A DNA stretch of 29,562 nt, from NCBI GenBank assembly GCA_025963345.1, contig JAOPUS010000433.1, positions 1 to 29,562 of the forward strand, read 5' to 3'. The notes under the pieces are model-generated. The model had not been told where the DNA came from. It searched no databases and was given only the letters and a program-made list of their open reading frames with translations. Origin of the DNA: Blastococcus sp. (lineage in GTDB: Bacteria > Actinomycetota > Actinomycetes > Mycobacteriales > Geodermatophilaceae). This document shows, one piece after another, positions 6,401 to 14,503 of the stretch (within the stretch, counting starts at the first letter, position 1; each line of letters opens with the position of its first letter). The position numbers were made by a program, and so were the translations under genes.

Positions 6401-7717
6401 GTGCGCATGCCGAGAGGATCGACGTGGCTGACCGTGGGCGCCCTGGGCGCGACGGCACTGCTCGCCGGCGTGGCACGGTTCCATCCCGTCGTCGCGATCG
6501 TCGCGGCGGCGGGCGTCCTCCTGGCTGCGGTGCTGCCGGCGCGCCCCGAGGTCGGATTCGCGCTGCTGCTGCTGGGCGTGGCGGTCTCCAATAGTGACGA
6601 GCGGCCGCTGGCGGACCTGTCGCAGGTGCTCAAGGTCTTCTCCCTCGCCTATTGCGCGCTGTCGGCCATGCGGTTCGGCCTCCGAATGCGCTTCGCGGCG
6701 CCGATCGGCGCCTACGTTCTTCTCCTCGGCACGACCGTTCTCTTCGGGACAGCGCCGGAGTCCTACTCGATGTCGAAGGCTCTCGCCGCGCTGCTGGGTT
6801 TCATCGGTTACTGGATACCGCTCGTCGTACGGTGGCCCGTGGCGTGGGGGCGCCGGATACTGCGGATGGTCCTTGTGCTCCCCGTGGTCAACGCGGTCTA
6901 TGCACTGCTCCTGTTCGCGCTGCCGCCCCATCGGCCGCCGTGGTGGGAGAACGGCACGGCGGCCGTCGGGCGCTGGGCGGGTGCGACGATCCCGCCGCAT
7001 GCGGCCTTCCTCTGCCTTGCGGCGCTGATGGCGGCGTATGTCCTGGTGCAGCGTGGCGAGCGGCGTGTGCTGGGGTGGGCTGCGGTCTCCTACCTCCTGC
7101 TGCTGGCGACACTCACTCGCGGTTCCATCCTCGGCGGTTCGATCGTCCTGCTGGCGATCGTCGTTGTCCGACGGCAGGAGTCGACCCGCCACGCCGAGCG
7201 GATGATGGCCGGGGTGGCCGTCGCCGGGGTGATCGCTCTGGCCGGCTACGGCGCCTTCGTGTTGCGGGTAGGCAACGGCACGGGCGCCCCCGCCGATTCG
7301 GGCCGAACCGAGGCCTGGTCATTCCTGCTGGCCCATCGCACCGATGACTGGTTCGGCAGTGGGCTCAACAGCATTCCCAGCCTGGTGTCCGGCTCGCAGT
7401 TCGAGGACCACTTCAAGGCCGCCCACAACGAATACCTGCGCGCGCTCGTCGAGTACGGAACCGTCGGCACGGTTCTGCTGGTCGTGGCCGTGGCACTGAC
7501 CGCGGTCGCCACCGTCCGCGCGGCCCGGGTGGTCCAGCACGTACGGATCGGCGTGGTGTGGGTCGCCGTCGCGCTCGTGGCCGTCTTCGACAACCCGTTG
7601 TCCGTCCCGGTCTTCATGCTGCCGTTCGCGACGGTGATCGCGATGAGTGTTGCGGGGGAGCCGCCTGGGATGCGGCGGCCGGGGGTGACGTCCCCCGCGG
7701 TGGAGGCGCGGGCATGA
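6401..7717 (+). CDS. O-antigen ligase/polymerase family membrane protein (Wzy-like)
   Basis: Encodes 438 residues, starting at GTG 6401 with GGGAG four bases upstream. It is strongly hydrophobic, with about ten to twelve predicted membrane helices. The large periplasmic loop ends in the family signature HNEYLRALVEYGTVG (His342, Glu344, Tyr345). TLTRGSILGG is the conserved helix with Arg found before this loop in Wzy_C/WaaL proteins. The expected role is polymerisation of undecaprenyl-linked repeat units on the outer membrane face. Ligation to another acceptor is possible, since the family covers both. It overlaps the flippase gene by four bases. Confidence 0.85.
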   Translation: MRMPRGSTWLTVGALGATALLAGVARFHPVVAIVAAAGVLLAAVLPARPEVGFALLLLGVAVSNSDERPLADLSQVLKVFSLAYCALSAMRFGLRMRFAAPIGAYVLLLGTTVLFGTAPESYSMSKALAALLGFIGYWIPLVVRWPVAWGRRILRMVLVLPVVNAVYALLLFALPPHRPPWWENGTAAVGRWAGATIPPHAAFLCLAALMAAYVLVQRGERRVLGWAAVSYLLLLATLTRGSILGGSIVLLAIVVVRRQESTRHAERMMAGVAVAGVIALAGYGAFVLRVGNGTGAPADSGRTEAWSFLLAHRTDDWFGSGLNSIPSLVSGSQFEDHFKAAHNEYLRALVEYGTVGTVLLVVAVALTAVATVRAARVVQHVRIGVVWVAVALVAVFDNPLSVPVFMLPFATVIAMSVAGEPPGMRRPGVTSPAVEARA

Positions 7718-8970
7718 CGATGGTGCGGCGGCCCCCCACGGCGGGTGCCCTGGGGCTGGCACTGACGGTTGCCGCCGCGGGCGTGATGCTGGTCCTCAAC
7801 CTGGCTACGGGGATCCTCACCGCCCGACTGCTTGCTCCGCACGACCGCGGCAGCCTGGCGGCCGTGATCGCGTGGATCACGGTCGTGAGCGGAGTCTCGG
7901 CGCTCGGGACCCGCGAGGGATTCATCGTCGGCGCCGCGCGGAATGCCCAGGCTCTGCCGACTTCACTGCGCTCAGCCGTGCCGACCACGGTCGGCCTCGG
8001 CCTGGTCGGTTGCCTGGTCGCAGAGGCGGTAGCACTCATCATCATCCGGCCGGGTGACCTGCACACCGCCGTCTCGGCTTTCCTGCCGGTGACCGTCCTT
8101 GTGATGACCACGGAGGTGCTCATCGGGATCGGCGCGGTCGCCGGCCGGGTCTGGTCGGTGCTGGCCGCGCGGGTCGTGATGCCGCTCAGCTACTGCGCGG
8201 GACTGTTGCTGCTGGCCGCCGTGCGGCCGCAACCGTCGGTGACGGATGTACTGCTGGTCAATCTCGCTGCCACCGTCGTCGCGATGGCGTTCCCCGCCCT
8301 GCGCGTCGCGGATCTGCGGCGAACCGGCCGTTTCGACCGGGACGTCGTCCGCTCGGCCCTGCGCTTCGGAGTGCGCGCGCAGGGACTCACGATTGCCAAC
8401 GTCCTCAACGCGCGACTCGACCTTCTCGTGCTCCCACTGCTGGTGCCGCTGGCACAGGTCGGCTTCTACGCGGTGGCCACGAGCGTGTCGACGGTGGTCG
8501 TGGTGCTGTTCGGCCGGCTCGGTGACCTGCTACTGCCGCGTCTGGCCGCGAAAGCGGAGGACCGACGGCGAGCCGTCGCCGGGACGCTCGCCGCGGTGCT
8601 GCTCAGTGCGACGGTTCTGGCGGTGGCGTTGTTCCTCCTGGCTCCTGTACTCGTTCCCCGTCTCTACGGCGCGGAGTACGCCGCAGCGGTGCCCTACATC
8701 CGCATCCTCCTGCCGGGCACCGTCATGTGGGCGATGGGCGCGGTGGCGGTCAATGCGCTGCAGGCTGCGGGGCGCCCGGGGGCGGCGAGCGCAGCGGAGA
8801 TCTGCGGGCTCGCGATCACCGTGCCGGGCCTCCTGCTGCTCGTGCCTCGCTGGGGGGTGACCGGTGCCTGCGTCACGTCGGTGGGCGCGTACGCGGTTGC
8901 GGGGCTCACCGCTGCCGCTCTCTATTTCGGCACTGCACGCCAGAGGTCGTCTCCAGGGGAGAACGCATGA
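7714..8970 (+). CDS. Wzx-type polysaccharide flippase (MOP superfamily)
   Basis: Encodes 418 residues from ATG 7714, overlapping the polymerase stop by ATGA. It is almost entirely membrane helices. The opening LALTVAAAGVMLVLNLATGILTARLL followed by APHDRGSLAAV is typical of MOP/Wzx exporters, and FGVRAQGLTIANVLNARLDLLVLP matches the middle cytoplasmic loop and helix of this family. It should flip lipid-linked repeat units across the membrane for polymerisation by the upstream protein. The stop overlaps the next gene by four bases, giving a tight Wzy-Wzx-GT operon. Confidence 0.86.
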   Translation: MTMVRRPPTAGALGLALTVAAAGVMLVLNLATGILTARLLAPHDRGSLAAVIAWITVVSGVSALGTREGFIVGAARNAQALPTSLRSAVPTTVGLGLVGCLVAEAVALIIIRPGDLHTAVSAFLPVTVLVMTTEVLIGIGAVAGRVWSVLAARVVMPLSYCAGLLLLAAVRPQPSVTDVLLVNLAATVVAMAFPALRVADLRRTGRFDRDVVRSALRFGVRAQGLTIANVLNARLDLLVLPLLVPLAQVGFYAVATSVSTVVVVLFGRLGDLLLPRLAAKAEDRRRAVAGTLAAVLLSATVLAVALFLLAPVLVPRLYGAEYAAAVPYIRILLPGTVMWAMGAVAVNALQAAGRPGAASAAEICGLAITVPGLLLLVPRWGVTGACVTSVGAYAVAGLTAAALYFGTARQRSSPGENA

Positions 8971-10808
8971 GGACACATGACCGGCCCGACCTCTCGATCA
9001 TCATCTGCACTCGTAATCGGTCCCGATCCGTCTTGGCCTGCCTCGAGGAACTCGCGCGCTCGGACATCCGGTGCTCGGGCACGCAGACGGTCGTGGTCGA
9101 CAACGCCTCCACCGATGACACTGCGGCGGTCGTCTCGGACTGGTCCGCGTCCGTATCCGACCTCGACGTGACGGTGGTCCACGAGCCGCGGGTCGGTCTG
9201 AGCTTCGCGCGCAACGCGGGCATGCGGGCGGCCTCCGGCGAGGCCCTGTTCTTCACCGACGACGACTGCCGGGTCCCGCGTGATCTGGTCGCGACCCTCC
9301 GGCGCGTCCTCGCCACCCCCGGCACGGCGATGGTCGCCGGGAACCTGCTCGAACCTGACGACTCCCATCTCCGGTCACGGCGTGGCCGAGCCCGCGTGAT
9401 GCAACCCGGATCGGTGCTGCGCGCAGGGGACGCGCTCGGTGCGTGCATGGCCTTCCGCCGCGAGGTGATCGAGACCATCGGACAATTCGACGAGGCGTTC
9501 GGCGCGGGCGCCCGATGGCGGTGCGAGGACGCCGACTACATGCAGCGAGGGCTGCGGGCGGGCTTCGCTCTCACCATCACACCCGAGCTGTACGTTCGGC
9601 ACCGACACGATCGCCTGGACCCGGCCAGCGCTCGTGCGGCGGTGCTGGACAACGACTACGCCCGCGGCGCCTACCACGCCAAGCATGGTCTCTGGGACCT
9701 GAGGCACTTGTGGCTGTTGCTGTACCTCAGCGCCCGGATCGGCCCGCGCGAGCCTCGGCGTGCGATGCGGCAATTGCGCGGTGCCGCCGACTACTGGGCC
9801 TATCGAGCGAGCCTGCGCGGCCACCGGGAGTCCGGGATGGCCATCGCCTGGACGTCACGGCCGGCCCGCAGCCGAGACCTCGCCCGAGTCCTCGGCTACC
9901 GCAGCGCTGTGGTCCGGCGACCGCCATGGCTCCCCGTGCCGGCGGTTCCGGTGTTCTATCTGTGCGCTGCCGTTCGGTCAGGGGCCGCGCTGCTTCGCCA
10001 GCGGCCCGGCGCGGTACTCGTCCAGCATCCACCCATCGTGCCGGCCGTGATGGTCATGCTGTATGCGCGCGCCCGCGGCATCCCGTACTTCGTCGACGGG
10101 CATCCATCGAGCTTCGGGCTCAAGAACGACCGGCTCCACCGGTTTCTGCTGCCGGTGACACGGAAGATCTCGGAGAGGGCGGTGGCCACCCTGGTCACGG
10201 TCCAGGAACTGGCGGATCTCGTCGACTCGTGGGGTGGCAACGGGATCGTGTTCCACGAGCCACCTCCGGTGGCGGAGCCCACCGCTCCGCCCCCGCTCAC
10301 CACACCCATGCGCGTGCTCGTCGCCTCGGTCTTCGGTCTCGACGAACCGATCGAGGAGATGCTGGCCGTCGCTGACCGGCTTCCGGACGTGCTCTTCCAC
10401 GTCACCGGCCGGCCGACCGGGCGGCGCCTGGCGAACGCGGGGCCGAACGTGGTCGCCACCGGGTTGCTCTCTCTCGACGCGTACATGGACCTGCTCCGCA
10501 CCTGTCACGTAGTGGTCAGTCTCTCCAAGGAGCCGCAGTCGGTGATGCGCTCGGCCTACGAGGCGGTCTTCCAGCAGCGCGTCCTCGTGACCTCGGACTG
10601 GCCAGGCCTGCGCCGGGCGCTTCCCCTGGCGGTGTTCACGGCGAACACGGCGAGGGCCGTGGAGGCGGCACTGGTCGACGTGCGCGAGGACTACGCCGCC
10701 CACGCACAGCGCGCGGTCGCGGCCGCCCAGCTCGCCCGGGAAACGTTCCGTGCACAACTGTCCGCGTTGGGACAGGGGACGCTGAACGGCTCCGCGGGAA
10801 GGCGGTGA
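8967..10808 (+). CDS. Two-domain glycosyltransferase, GT2 fused to GT4-like
   Basis: Encodes 613 residues from ATG 8967 (GGGGAG upstream, ATGA overlap with the flippase). Residues 1-300 are a GT2 domain: SIIICTRNRS, VVVDNASTDDT, FFTDDDC (the metal-binding DXD at 98-100) and WRCEDAD at 185-190 as catalytic base region. Residues about 320-613 resemble a GT4/GT-B protein: PGAVLVQHPPIVPAV, a short FVDGHPSSFG and a late SLSKEPQSVMRSAYEAVFQQRVLVTS that replaces the usual EX7E region. Such fusion would let one chain add two successive sugars of the repeat unit. The donor sugars are unknown. The next gene starts three bases after the stop. Confidence 0.8.
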   Translation: MRTHDRPDLSIIICTRNRSRSVLACLEELARSDIRCSGTQTVVVDNASTDDTAAVVSDWSASVSDLDVTVVHEPRVGLSFARNAGMRAASGEALFFTDDDCRVPRDLVATLRRVLATPGTAMVAGNLLEPDDSHLRSRRGRARVMQPGSVLRAGDALGACMAFRREVIETIGQFDEAFGAGARWRCEDADYMQRGLRAGFALTITPELYVRHRHDRLDPASARAAVLDNDYARGAYHAKHGLWDLRHLWLLLYLSARIGPREPRRAMRQLRGAADYWAYRASLRGHRESGMAIAWTSRPARSRDLARVLGYRSAVVRRPPWLPVPAVPVFYLCAAVRSGAALLRQRPGAVLVQHPPIVPAVMVMLYARARGIPYFVDGHPSSFGLKNDRLHRFLLPVTRKISERAVATLVTVQELADLVDSWGGNGIVFHEPPPVAEPTAPPPLTTPMRVLVASVFGLDEPIEEMLAVADRLPDVLFHVTGRPTGRRLANAGPNVVATGLLSLDAYMDLLRTCHVVVSLSKEPQSVMRSAYEAVFQQRVLVTSDWPGLRRALPLAVFTANTARAVEAALVDVREDYAAHAQRAVAAAQLARETFRAQLSALGQGTLNGSAGRR

Positions 10809-10811
10809 GCA

Positions 10812-12086
10812 GTGTCCGTCCGAGCGTTCCTGGCGGTCCTGCGCACCGGCTGGTGGGCGCCAATCGCCGGTCTCCTGATCGGCGGGCTCGTGGCACTCAT
10901 CAGCAGCTTGTTGAGCCCTCCGCTTTTCACATCACACCTGCAGCTGTTCGTCTCCGCGGCGTCCGGCTTGGACGTCTTCCGGGAAGGTGAGCTCTCCCAG
11001 GAGCGGGCCGGCTCGTACACCGAGCTGATCAGCGGGCAGGAAGTCACCCGCCGGGTCGTGGAGCGCTTAGGTCTGGACTCGTCGCCGCAGGAGCTCGAGA
11101 AGCGGATCAGCGCGGACGTGGTCCCCGGGACGTTCCTGATCGAGGTGACCGTCACGGACCGCTCGCCCCAACGGGCCCAGCGCATCGCGGCAGTCCTTGC
11201 CGAGGAACTTCGTGACCTCGTGGGGGCGCTCGAGACCGCCGATGGCGTCAGCGTGTCCCCGGTACGGCTGAGTGTGGCGCGGCAGCCGGACCTGCCTGCT
11301 GCGCCGAGTTCGCCGCAGCCCGTGCGCGACCTCGGTTACGGGCTGGCTGTCGGGCTGCTGATGGGGACGGCGCTGCTCGCCGCCCGGGCTCAGCTCGACC
11401 GGAGGGTCACCGCTCCCGAGGAGGCGGCGCTACTGGTTGGCGCCCCGGTGCTCGGGCTGCTCACCCGTGATCAGAACCTTCGGAAGAGACAACTCGTGGC
11501 CCCCGGCAGCCAGGGGGACGAGGAGTACCGACGGTTGCGTGTGCAACTGCGGTCGCTCGGATACCAGGAGACCCCGATCGTTGTCGGGATCACCAGCTCC
11601 CTCCCACGGGAGGGGACGTCGACCCTGGTGGTCAATCTGGCTCGAGCCCTGGCCGACAGCGGCCGGCGGGTGGCGATCGTCGACGGCGACCGATCCCGTC
11701 CGGCAGTGGCGAGGTACCTGGGCATGGCCGCCGTCGTCGAATCGGTGAGTGCCACCCGCGGCGGCCAGCTGCGTGTCGTTGGCCGGCCGGCCCCGCCGGA
11801 GGTGGGCGACCTCCTCGCCGGACTGCGCGCTGGATATGACCTCGTGCTCGTCGACGCACCGGCCGTGCTCTCGACGGGACACTCGACGGAGCTGGTCGCG
11901 CACGCCGACGCCGTCCTGCTCGTGGTGCGCCACGGCCGGACGGCGACGGAGGCGCTGCGCCGGGCGGCCGCCGAGCTCCGCCTGGCCGGCGTCAGGACCG
12001 CGGGGGTGGTGCTCACCTTCGCGCCTCGGACTGCCGGCGGGAGAGCCGTCAGTGCGCCTCGGCACGCGGCACACCGGGCCGGGTGA
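10812..12086 (+). CDS. Second Wzc-like co-polymerase with degenerate kinase domain
   Basis: Encodes 424 residues from GTG 10812. It has the same plan as the protein at 4803: membrane helix at about 17-34, Wzz domain, PDLPAAPSSP, second helix at about 174-190, then a BY-kinase-like domain. The Walker A reads SSLPREGTST, with Thr269 where the catalytic Lys belongs; the codons GGG ACG TCG show this directly. Walker A' is DGDRSRP, lacking the usual Leu, while Walker B LVLVDAPAVL is kept. The stretch between A' and B is about 20 residues shorter than in the paralogue. It probably cannot hydrolyse ATP and may be a partner or modulator of the active copy. No tyrosine tail is present. Confidence 0.87.
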   Translation: MSVRAFLAVLRTGWWAPIAGLLIGGLVALISSLLSPPLFTSHLQLFVSAASGLDVFREGELSQERAGSYTELISGQEVTRRVVERLGLDSSPQELEKRISADVVPGTFLIEVTVTDRSPQRAQRIAAVLAEELRDLVGALETADGVSVSPVRLSVARQPDLPAAPSSPQPVRDLGYGLAVGLLMGTALLAARAQLDRRVTAPEEAALLVGAPVLGLLTRDQNLRKRQLVAPGSQGDEEYRRLRVQLRSLGYQETPIVVGITSSLPREGTSTLVVNLARALADSGRRVAIVDGDRSRPAVARYLGMAAVVESVSATRGGQLRVVGRPAPPEVGDLLAGLRAGYDLVLVDAPAVLSTGHSTELVAHADAVLLVVRHGRTATEALRRAAAELRLAGVRTAGVVLTFAPRTAGGRAVSAPRHAAHRAG

Positions 12087-12214
12087 GGATGTGCCGGCGC
12101 CCGGACCGGGGTCACCTCGGCGACCGGTCTCGCCGTCTGGCCACGTTCGGTGAGTGCGCTGTCGCCGTCGGCTGCGCGCGACGCAGAGTCAGCCCTGGAG
12201 GCCCGGTAAGACTC

Positions 12215-12265
12215 ATGAATCACGGCCGACGTGGAGATGCCACGATTACTGTCCCTGGGTCATGA
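12215..12265 (+). CDS. 16-codon upstream ORF coupled to the GH16 gene
   Basis: ATG 12215 lies in the context AAGACTCATGAAT and encodes MNHGRRGDATITVPGS. Its TGA overlaps the ATG of the GH16 gene by four bases. The nearest GGAGG is 13 bases upstream, so its own initiation signal is weaker than in the other short ORFs. Since the GH16 ATG has no clear ribosome site, coupling from this ORF is a plausible way to start it. Confidence 0.4.
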   Translation: MNHGRRGDATITVPGS

Positions 12266-13116
12266 CGGTGAAAGGCACCGGTGCTGGTGGGATCCCGGCG
12301 CTTTCGGCAGGTCACCCTCGGTCACCGATTCTCCGCCACGGGCTGGCCCGGCGACTCCTGCCGGCGACCGTCGCCTTGCTCTTGGTTTCCGCCGCGTGCA
12401 GTGCGGGCGACGAGGGCTCAGGTTACGGCTCACGGAGTTCAGCTATGCAGCCGATCATTGCGACGGCTGCCAGCCGGTTCGGCTGGCAGCAGCGCGCCGG
12501 CGATGAGTTCGACGGCAATCGCCTGAATCTCGAGAAGTGGCGAATCTACAGCGGGCTGGGTACCAACGGCGTCGGCTTCCGCACCCCTGAGGCGGTGTCG
12601 GTGCGTAACGGTTCGCTGATCATCACCGCATCCGGAAACGAGTCCGGCGGGCTCGCGTGGTGGGCGCCGCCCGCCACCATGTATGGGCGCTGGGAGTTCC
12701 GGGCCCGTGCCGACTATGGACCCGGGTACTCCGCCGTCGTCCTGCTCTGGCCTGACTCCGAGAACTGGCCGGGGGATGGCGAGATCGACGTCATGGAGAT
12801 CCCGGCTGGCGACCGGCAGTCGAACGTGATCACGCTGCACTACGGCAAGGATGACCAGCGGGTGACAGAGACCGTGGACGGCGACTTCACGCGGTGGCAT
12901 ACCTACGCCGTGGAATGGATGCCCGACCACATCACCGTCTTCATCGACGGCCATCAGGCCCTCACGACCAGGAACCCCGCCGTGATCCCGCGCGCCCCGA
13001 TGCATCCCGCCATTCAGTTGGACGTGGGCCCGCAGGGCTACTGGGTCCCCGCTCCGGGCGTGACCACGCCCTCCCAGGTGGAAATGTGGGTCGACTGGGT
13101 GCGGATCTACCAATGA
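12262..13116 (+). CDS. Glycoside hydrolase family 16 lipoprotein
   Basis: Encodes 284 residues. A hydrophobic segment LLPATVALLLVSAAC ends in the lipobox SAAC, with Cys46 as the likely lipidated residue; the n-region is long, so the exact start is uncertain and an upstream GTG at 12154 is possible. The GH16 catalytic motif GEIDVMEIP is intact: Glu174 nucleophile, Asp176, Glu179 acid/base. Before it, GRWEFRARADYGPGYSAVVLLWP is the standard beta-jelly-roll sequence, and VEMWVDWVRIYQ is the normal C-terminal strand. GH16 enzymes cleave or transfer beta-1,3/1,4-linked glycans. Anchored outside the cell, it could trim, release or crosslink the polymer made by this locus. Confidence 0.88.
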   Translation: MTVKGTGAGGIPALSAGHPRSPILRHGLARRLLPATVALLLVSAACSAGDEGSGYGSRSSAMQPIIATAASRFGWQQRAGDEFDGNRLNLEKWRIYSGLGTNGVGFRTPEAVSVRNGSLIITASGNESGGLAWWAPPATMYGRWEFRARADYGPGYSAVVLLWPDSENWPGDGEIDVMEIPAGDRQSNVITLHYGKDDQRVTETVDGDFTRWHTYAVEWMPDHITVFIDGHQALTTRNPAVIPRAPMHPAIQLDVGPQGYWVPAPGVTTPSQVEMWVDWVRIYQ

Positions 13117-13174
13117 GCTCCGATCCACCGTCGATGTCCAGGGGCGCCGACTGGCATCGGTAGGTCTCGCTCGG

Positions 13175-14428
13175 TCATCGCGTCACCTTGACGCGAGCCC
13201 CAGGGATCGCTCCTACCCGAAGTCCCCGTTTGGCGCGGCTCACAACAGCGCGTCCGACTGTGGTCCGCCGCGTCAGGTCGTACACCTTCTGCAGAGCCGC
13301 GGGGCGGATCATCTCCACTGGTGTGGGATAGGCGAACACCTGGCCGCCGAAGCACATCTTGTACCGGTCCGCACCGGGCAGGGCGTTGACGTCCACCTTT
13401 GATCCAGAGAGCACCACCGGCACCGAACCTTGGCTCAGTCCACCGAAGTCGTACCAGAGATAGCCGCGCTGCTTGGCCCACCTGAGGGCGGTCCAGTCGA
13501 TCGCTGCCGGCACGTTGAGCCGGAGCACATCCTCCGAACGGTCGAAACCGACCAGCCGCCTCTTGAGGACGCCACCGCACCCGGTGAGCACCATCATGGC
13601 CACGGGGCGGCCGGCTACCTCGCCGACGAAGCCGACCAGATCCCCCGTCGGTGCGAGCTCCTCGTACATCGTGGTCAGGTAGTCGATGCCGAAGGGAGTG
13701 AAGCCCTGGTGCTGGCTCGTCGCGGCCAGGAGGTGGGCGAGCAGCGGAAGGTCTTCTTCCGTGCTCTGGCGCACCGTGACCCCGCCGGGGTCCCACCGAT
13801 TCATCTTGAGCCGTCTGCTGAGGCGTCGTCGCAGCTGGGCTTCATCGACGTTCAGGTCGAGGCGCACCGATGCCCGTGGTGCGATGCCGGCCTCGGAGTG
13901 TCGGAATCCCCGGTTCAGCAGACCTTCGGACGTGGCCTCGGCATCCGTGGGTGGCTGGACGAACAGGAGCCGAAGCCGTTCGCGCCCCAGCTGTGCAACT
14001 GCATCAACGATGGCCACCTGAAGAGCCGCCGGATTCTCCGCACTCGGCGACATGAGCGGGCCGTACGCAAGGTATCCGAGCTCTCCCAGGCCGACCACGC
14101 GGCGCACCAGGATCTGCGCTCCCCCTGCCAACCGTCCCGATTGATAGGCCAGGACGTACATCGCGCGGTATCCGGCGTGGCGACGCAGGCGCGCCCACCC
14201 CGACAACTGAGCCACGTCGGCGAGCGGCACCGACCGCACCAGCTCGTCCCATTCGCTGAGCTGGGCCGGGGGCAGGGCCTCCGAGACCTGGACGAGTGCA
14301 GGGCCGTCGCCCCCGAGGGCACGCGCCGGTGGCACGGGGTCGGTCCGCGGGCCTGCCGAGCGTTCCACCGCGGGCGGCCGCGCCGTCATCGTGCGCTTCA
14401 CCAGAGCCATGGTTCGTCGAGCGTCCAA
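13175..14428 (-). CDS. FemAB/GNAT-fold acyltransferase (second copy)
   Basis: Encodes 417 residues from TTG 14428, chosen because GGAGG lies five bases upstream and the same 19-nt leader is found at the paralogue. The two proteins share LSEWDELVRSVPLADVAQLSGWARLR, the pattern GRPVAMMVLTGCGGVLKRRLVGF, LNVPAAIDWTALRWAKQRGYLWYDFGG and the tail LTRRTTVGRAVVSRAKR. The fold is the double-GNAT of FemX-type lipid II amino acid transferases. It is the last gene of the minus-strand operon, 75 bp after another FemAB-like gene, and converges with the GH16 gene. Probable role: adding an amino acid to an amino sugar of the polymer or to cell-wall precursor; the acceptor is not shown by sequence. Confidence 0.83.
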   Translation of the reverse strand: MDARRTMALVKRTMTARPPAVERSAGPRTDPVPPARALGGDGPALVQVSEALPPAQLSEWDELVRSVPLADVAQLSGWARLRRHAGYRAMYVLAYQSGRLAGGAQILVRRVVGLGELGYLAYGPLMSPSAENPAALQVAIVDAVAQLGRERLRLLFVQPPTDAEATSEGLLNRGFRHSEAGIAPRASVRLDLNVDEAQLRRRLSRRLKMNRWDPGGVTVRQSTEEDLPLLAHLLAATSQHQGFTPFGIDYLTTMYEELAPTGDLVGFVGEVAGRPVAMMVLTGCGGVLKRRLVGFDRSEDVLRLNVPAAIDWTALRWAKQRGYLWYDFGGLSQGSVPVVLSGSKVDVNALPGADRYKMCFGGQVFAYPTPVEMIRPAALQKVYDLTRRTTVGRAVVSRAKRGLRVGAIPGARVKVTR

Positions 14429-14443
14429 CGATTCCTCCGGACA
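14425..14443 (-). promoter_or_regulatory. Conserved ribosome-binding leader with TTG start, copy 2
   Basis: It is identical over 19 bases to the leader at 1843-1861 and places GGAGG five bases before TTG. The match ends at the bases just upstream, which suggests selection for the initiation region or a common origin of the two genes by duplication. Confidence 0.75.
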
Positions 14444-14503
14444 TGCCTGCCGGCGTTCCCCCGGTTCGGGGCCACGGCCGGTCGATCGGAGCGTTCACCG
14501 GCA

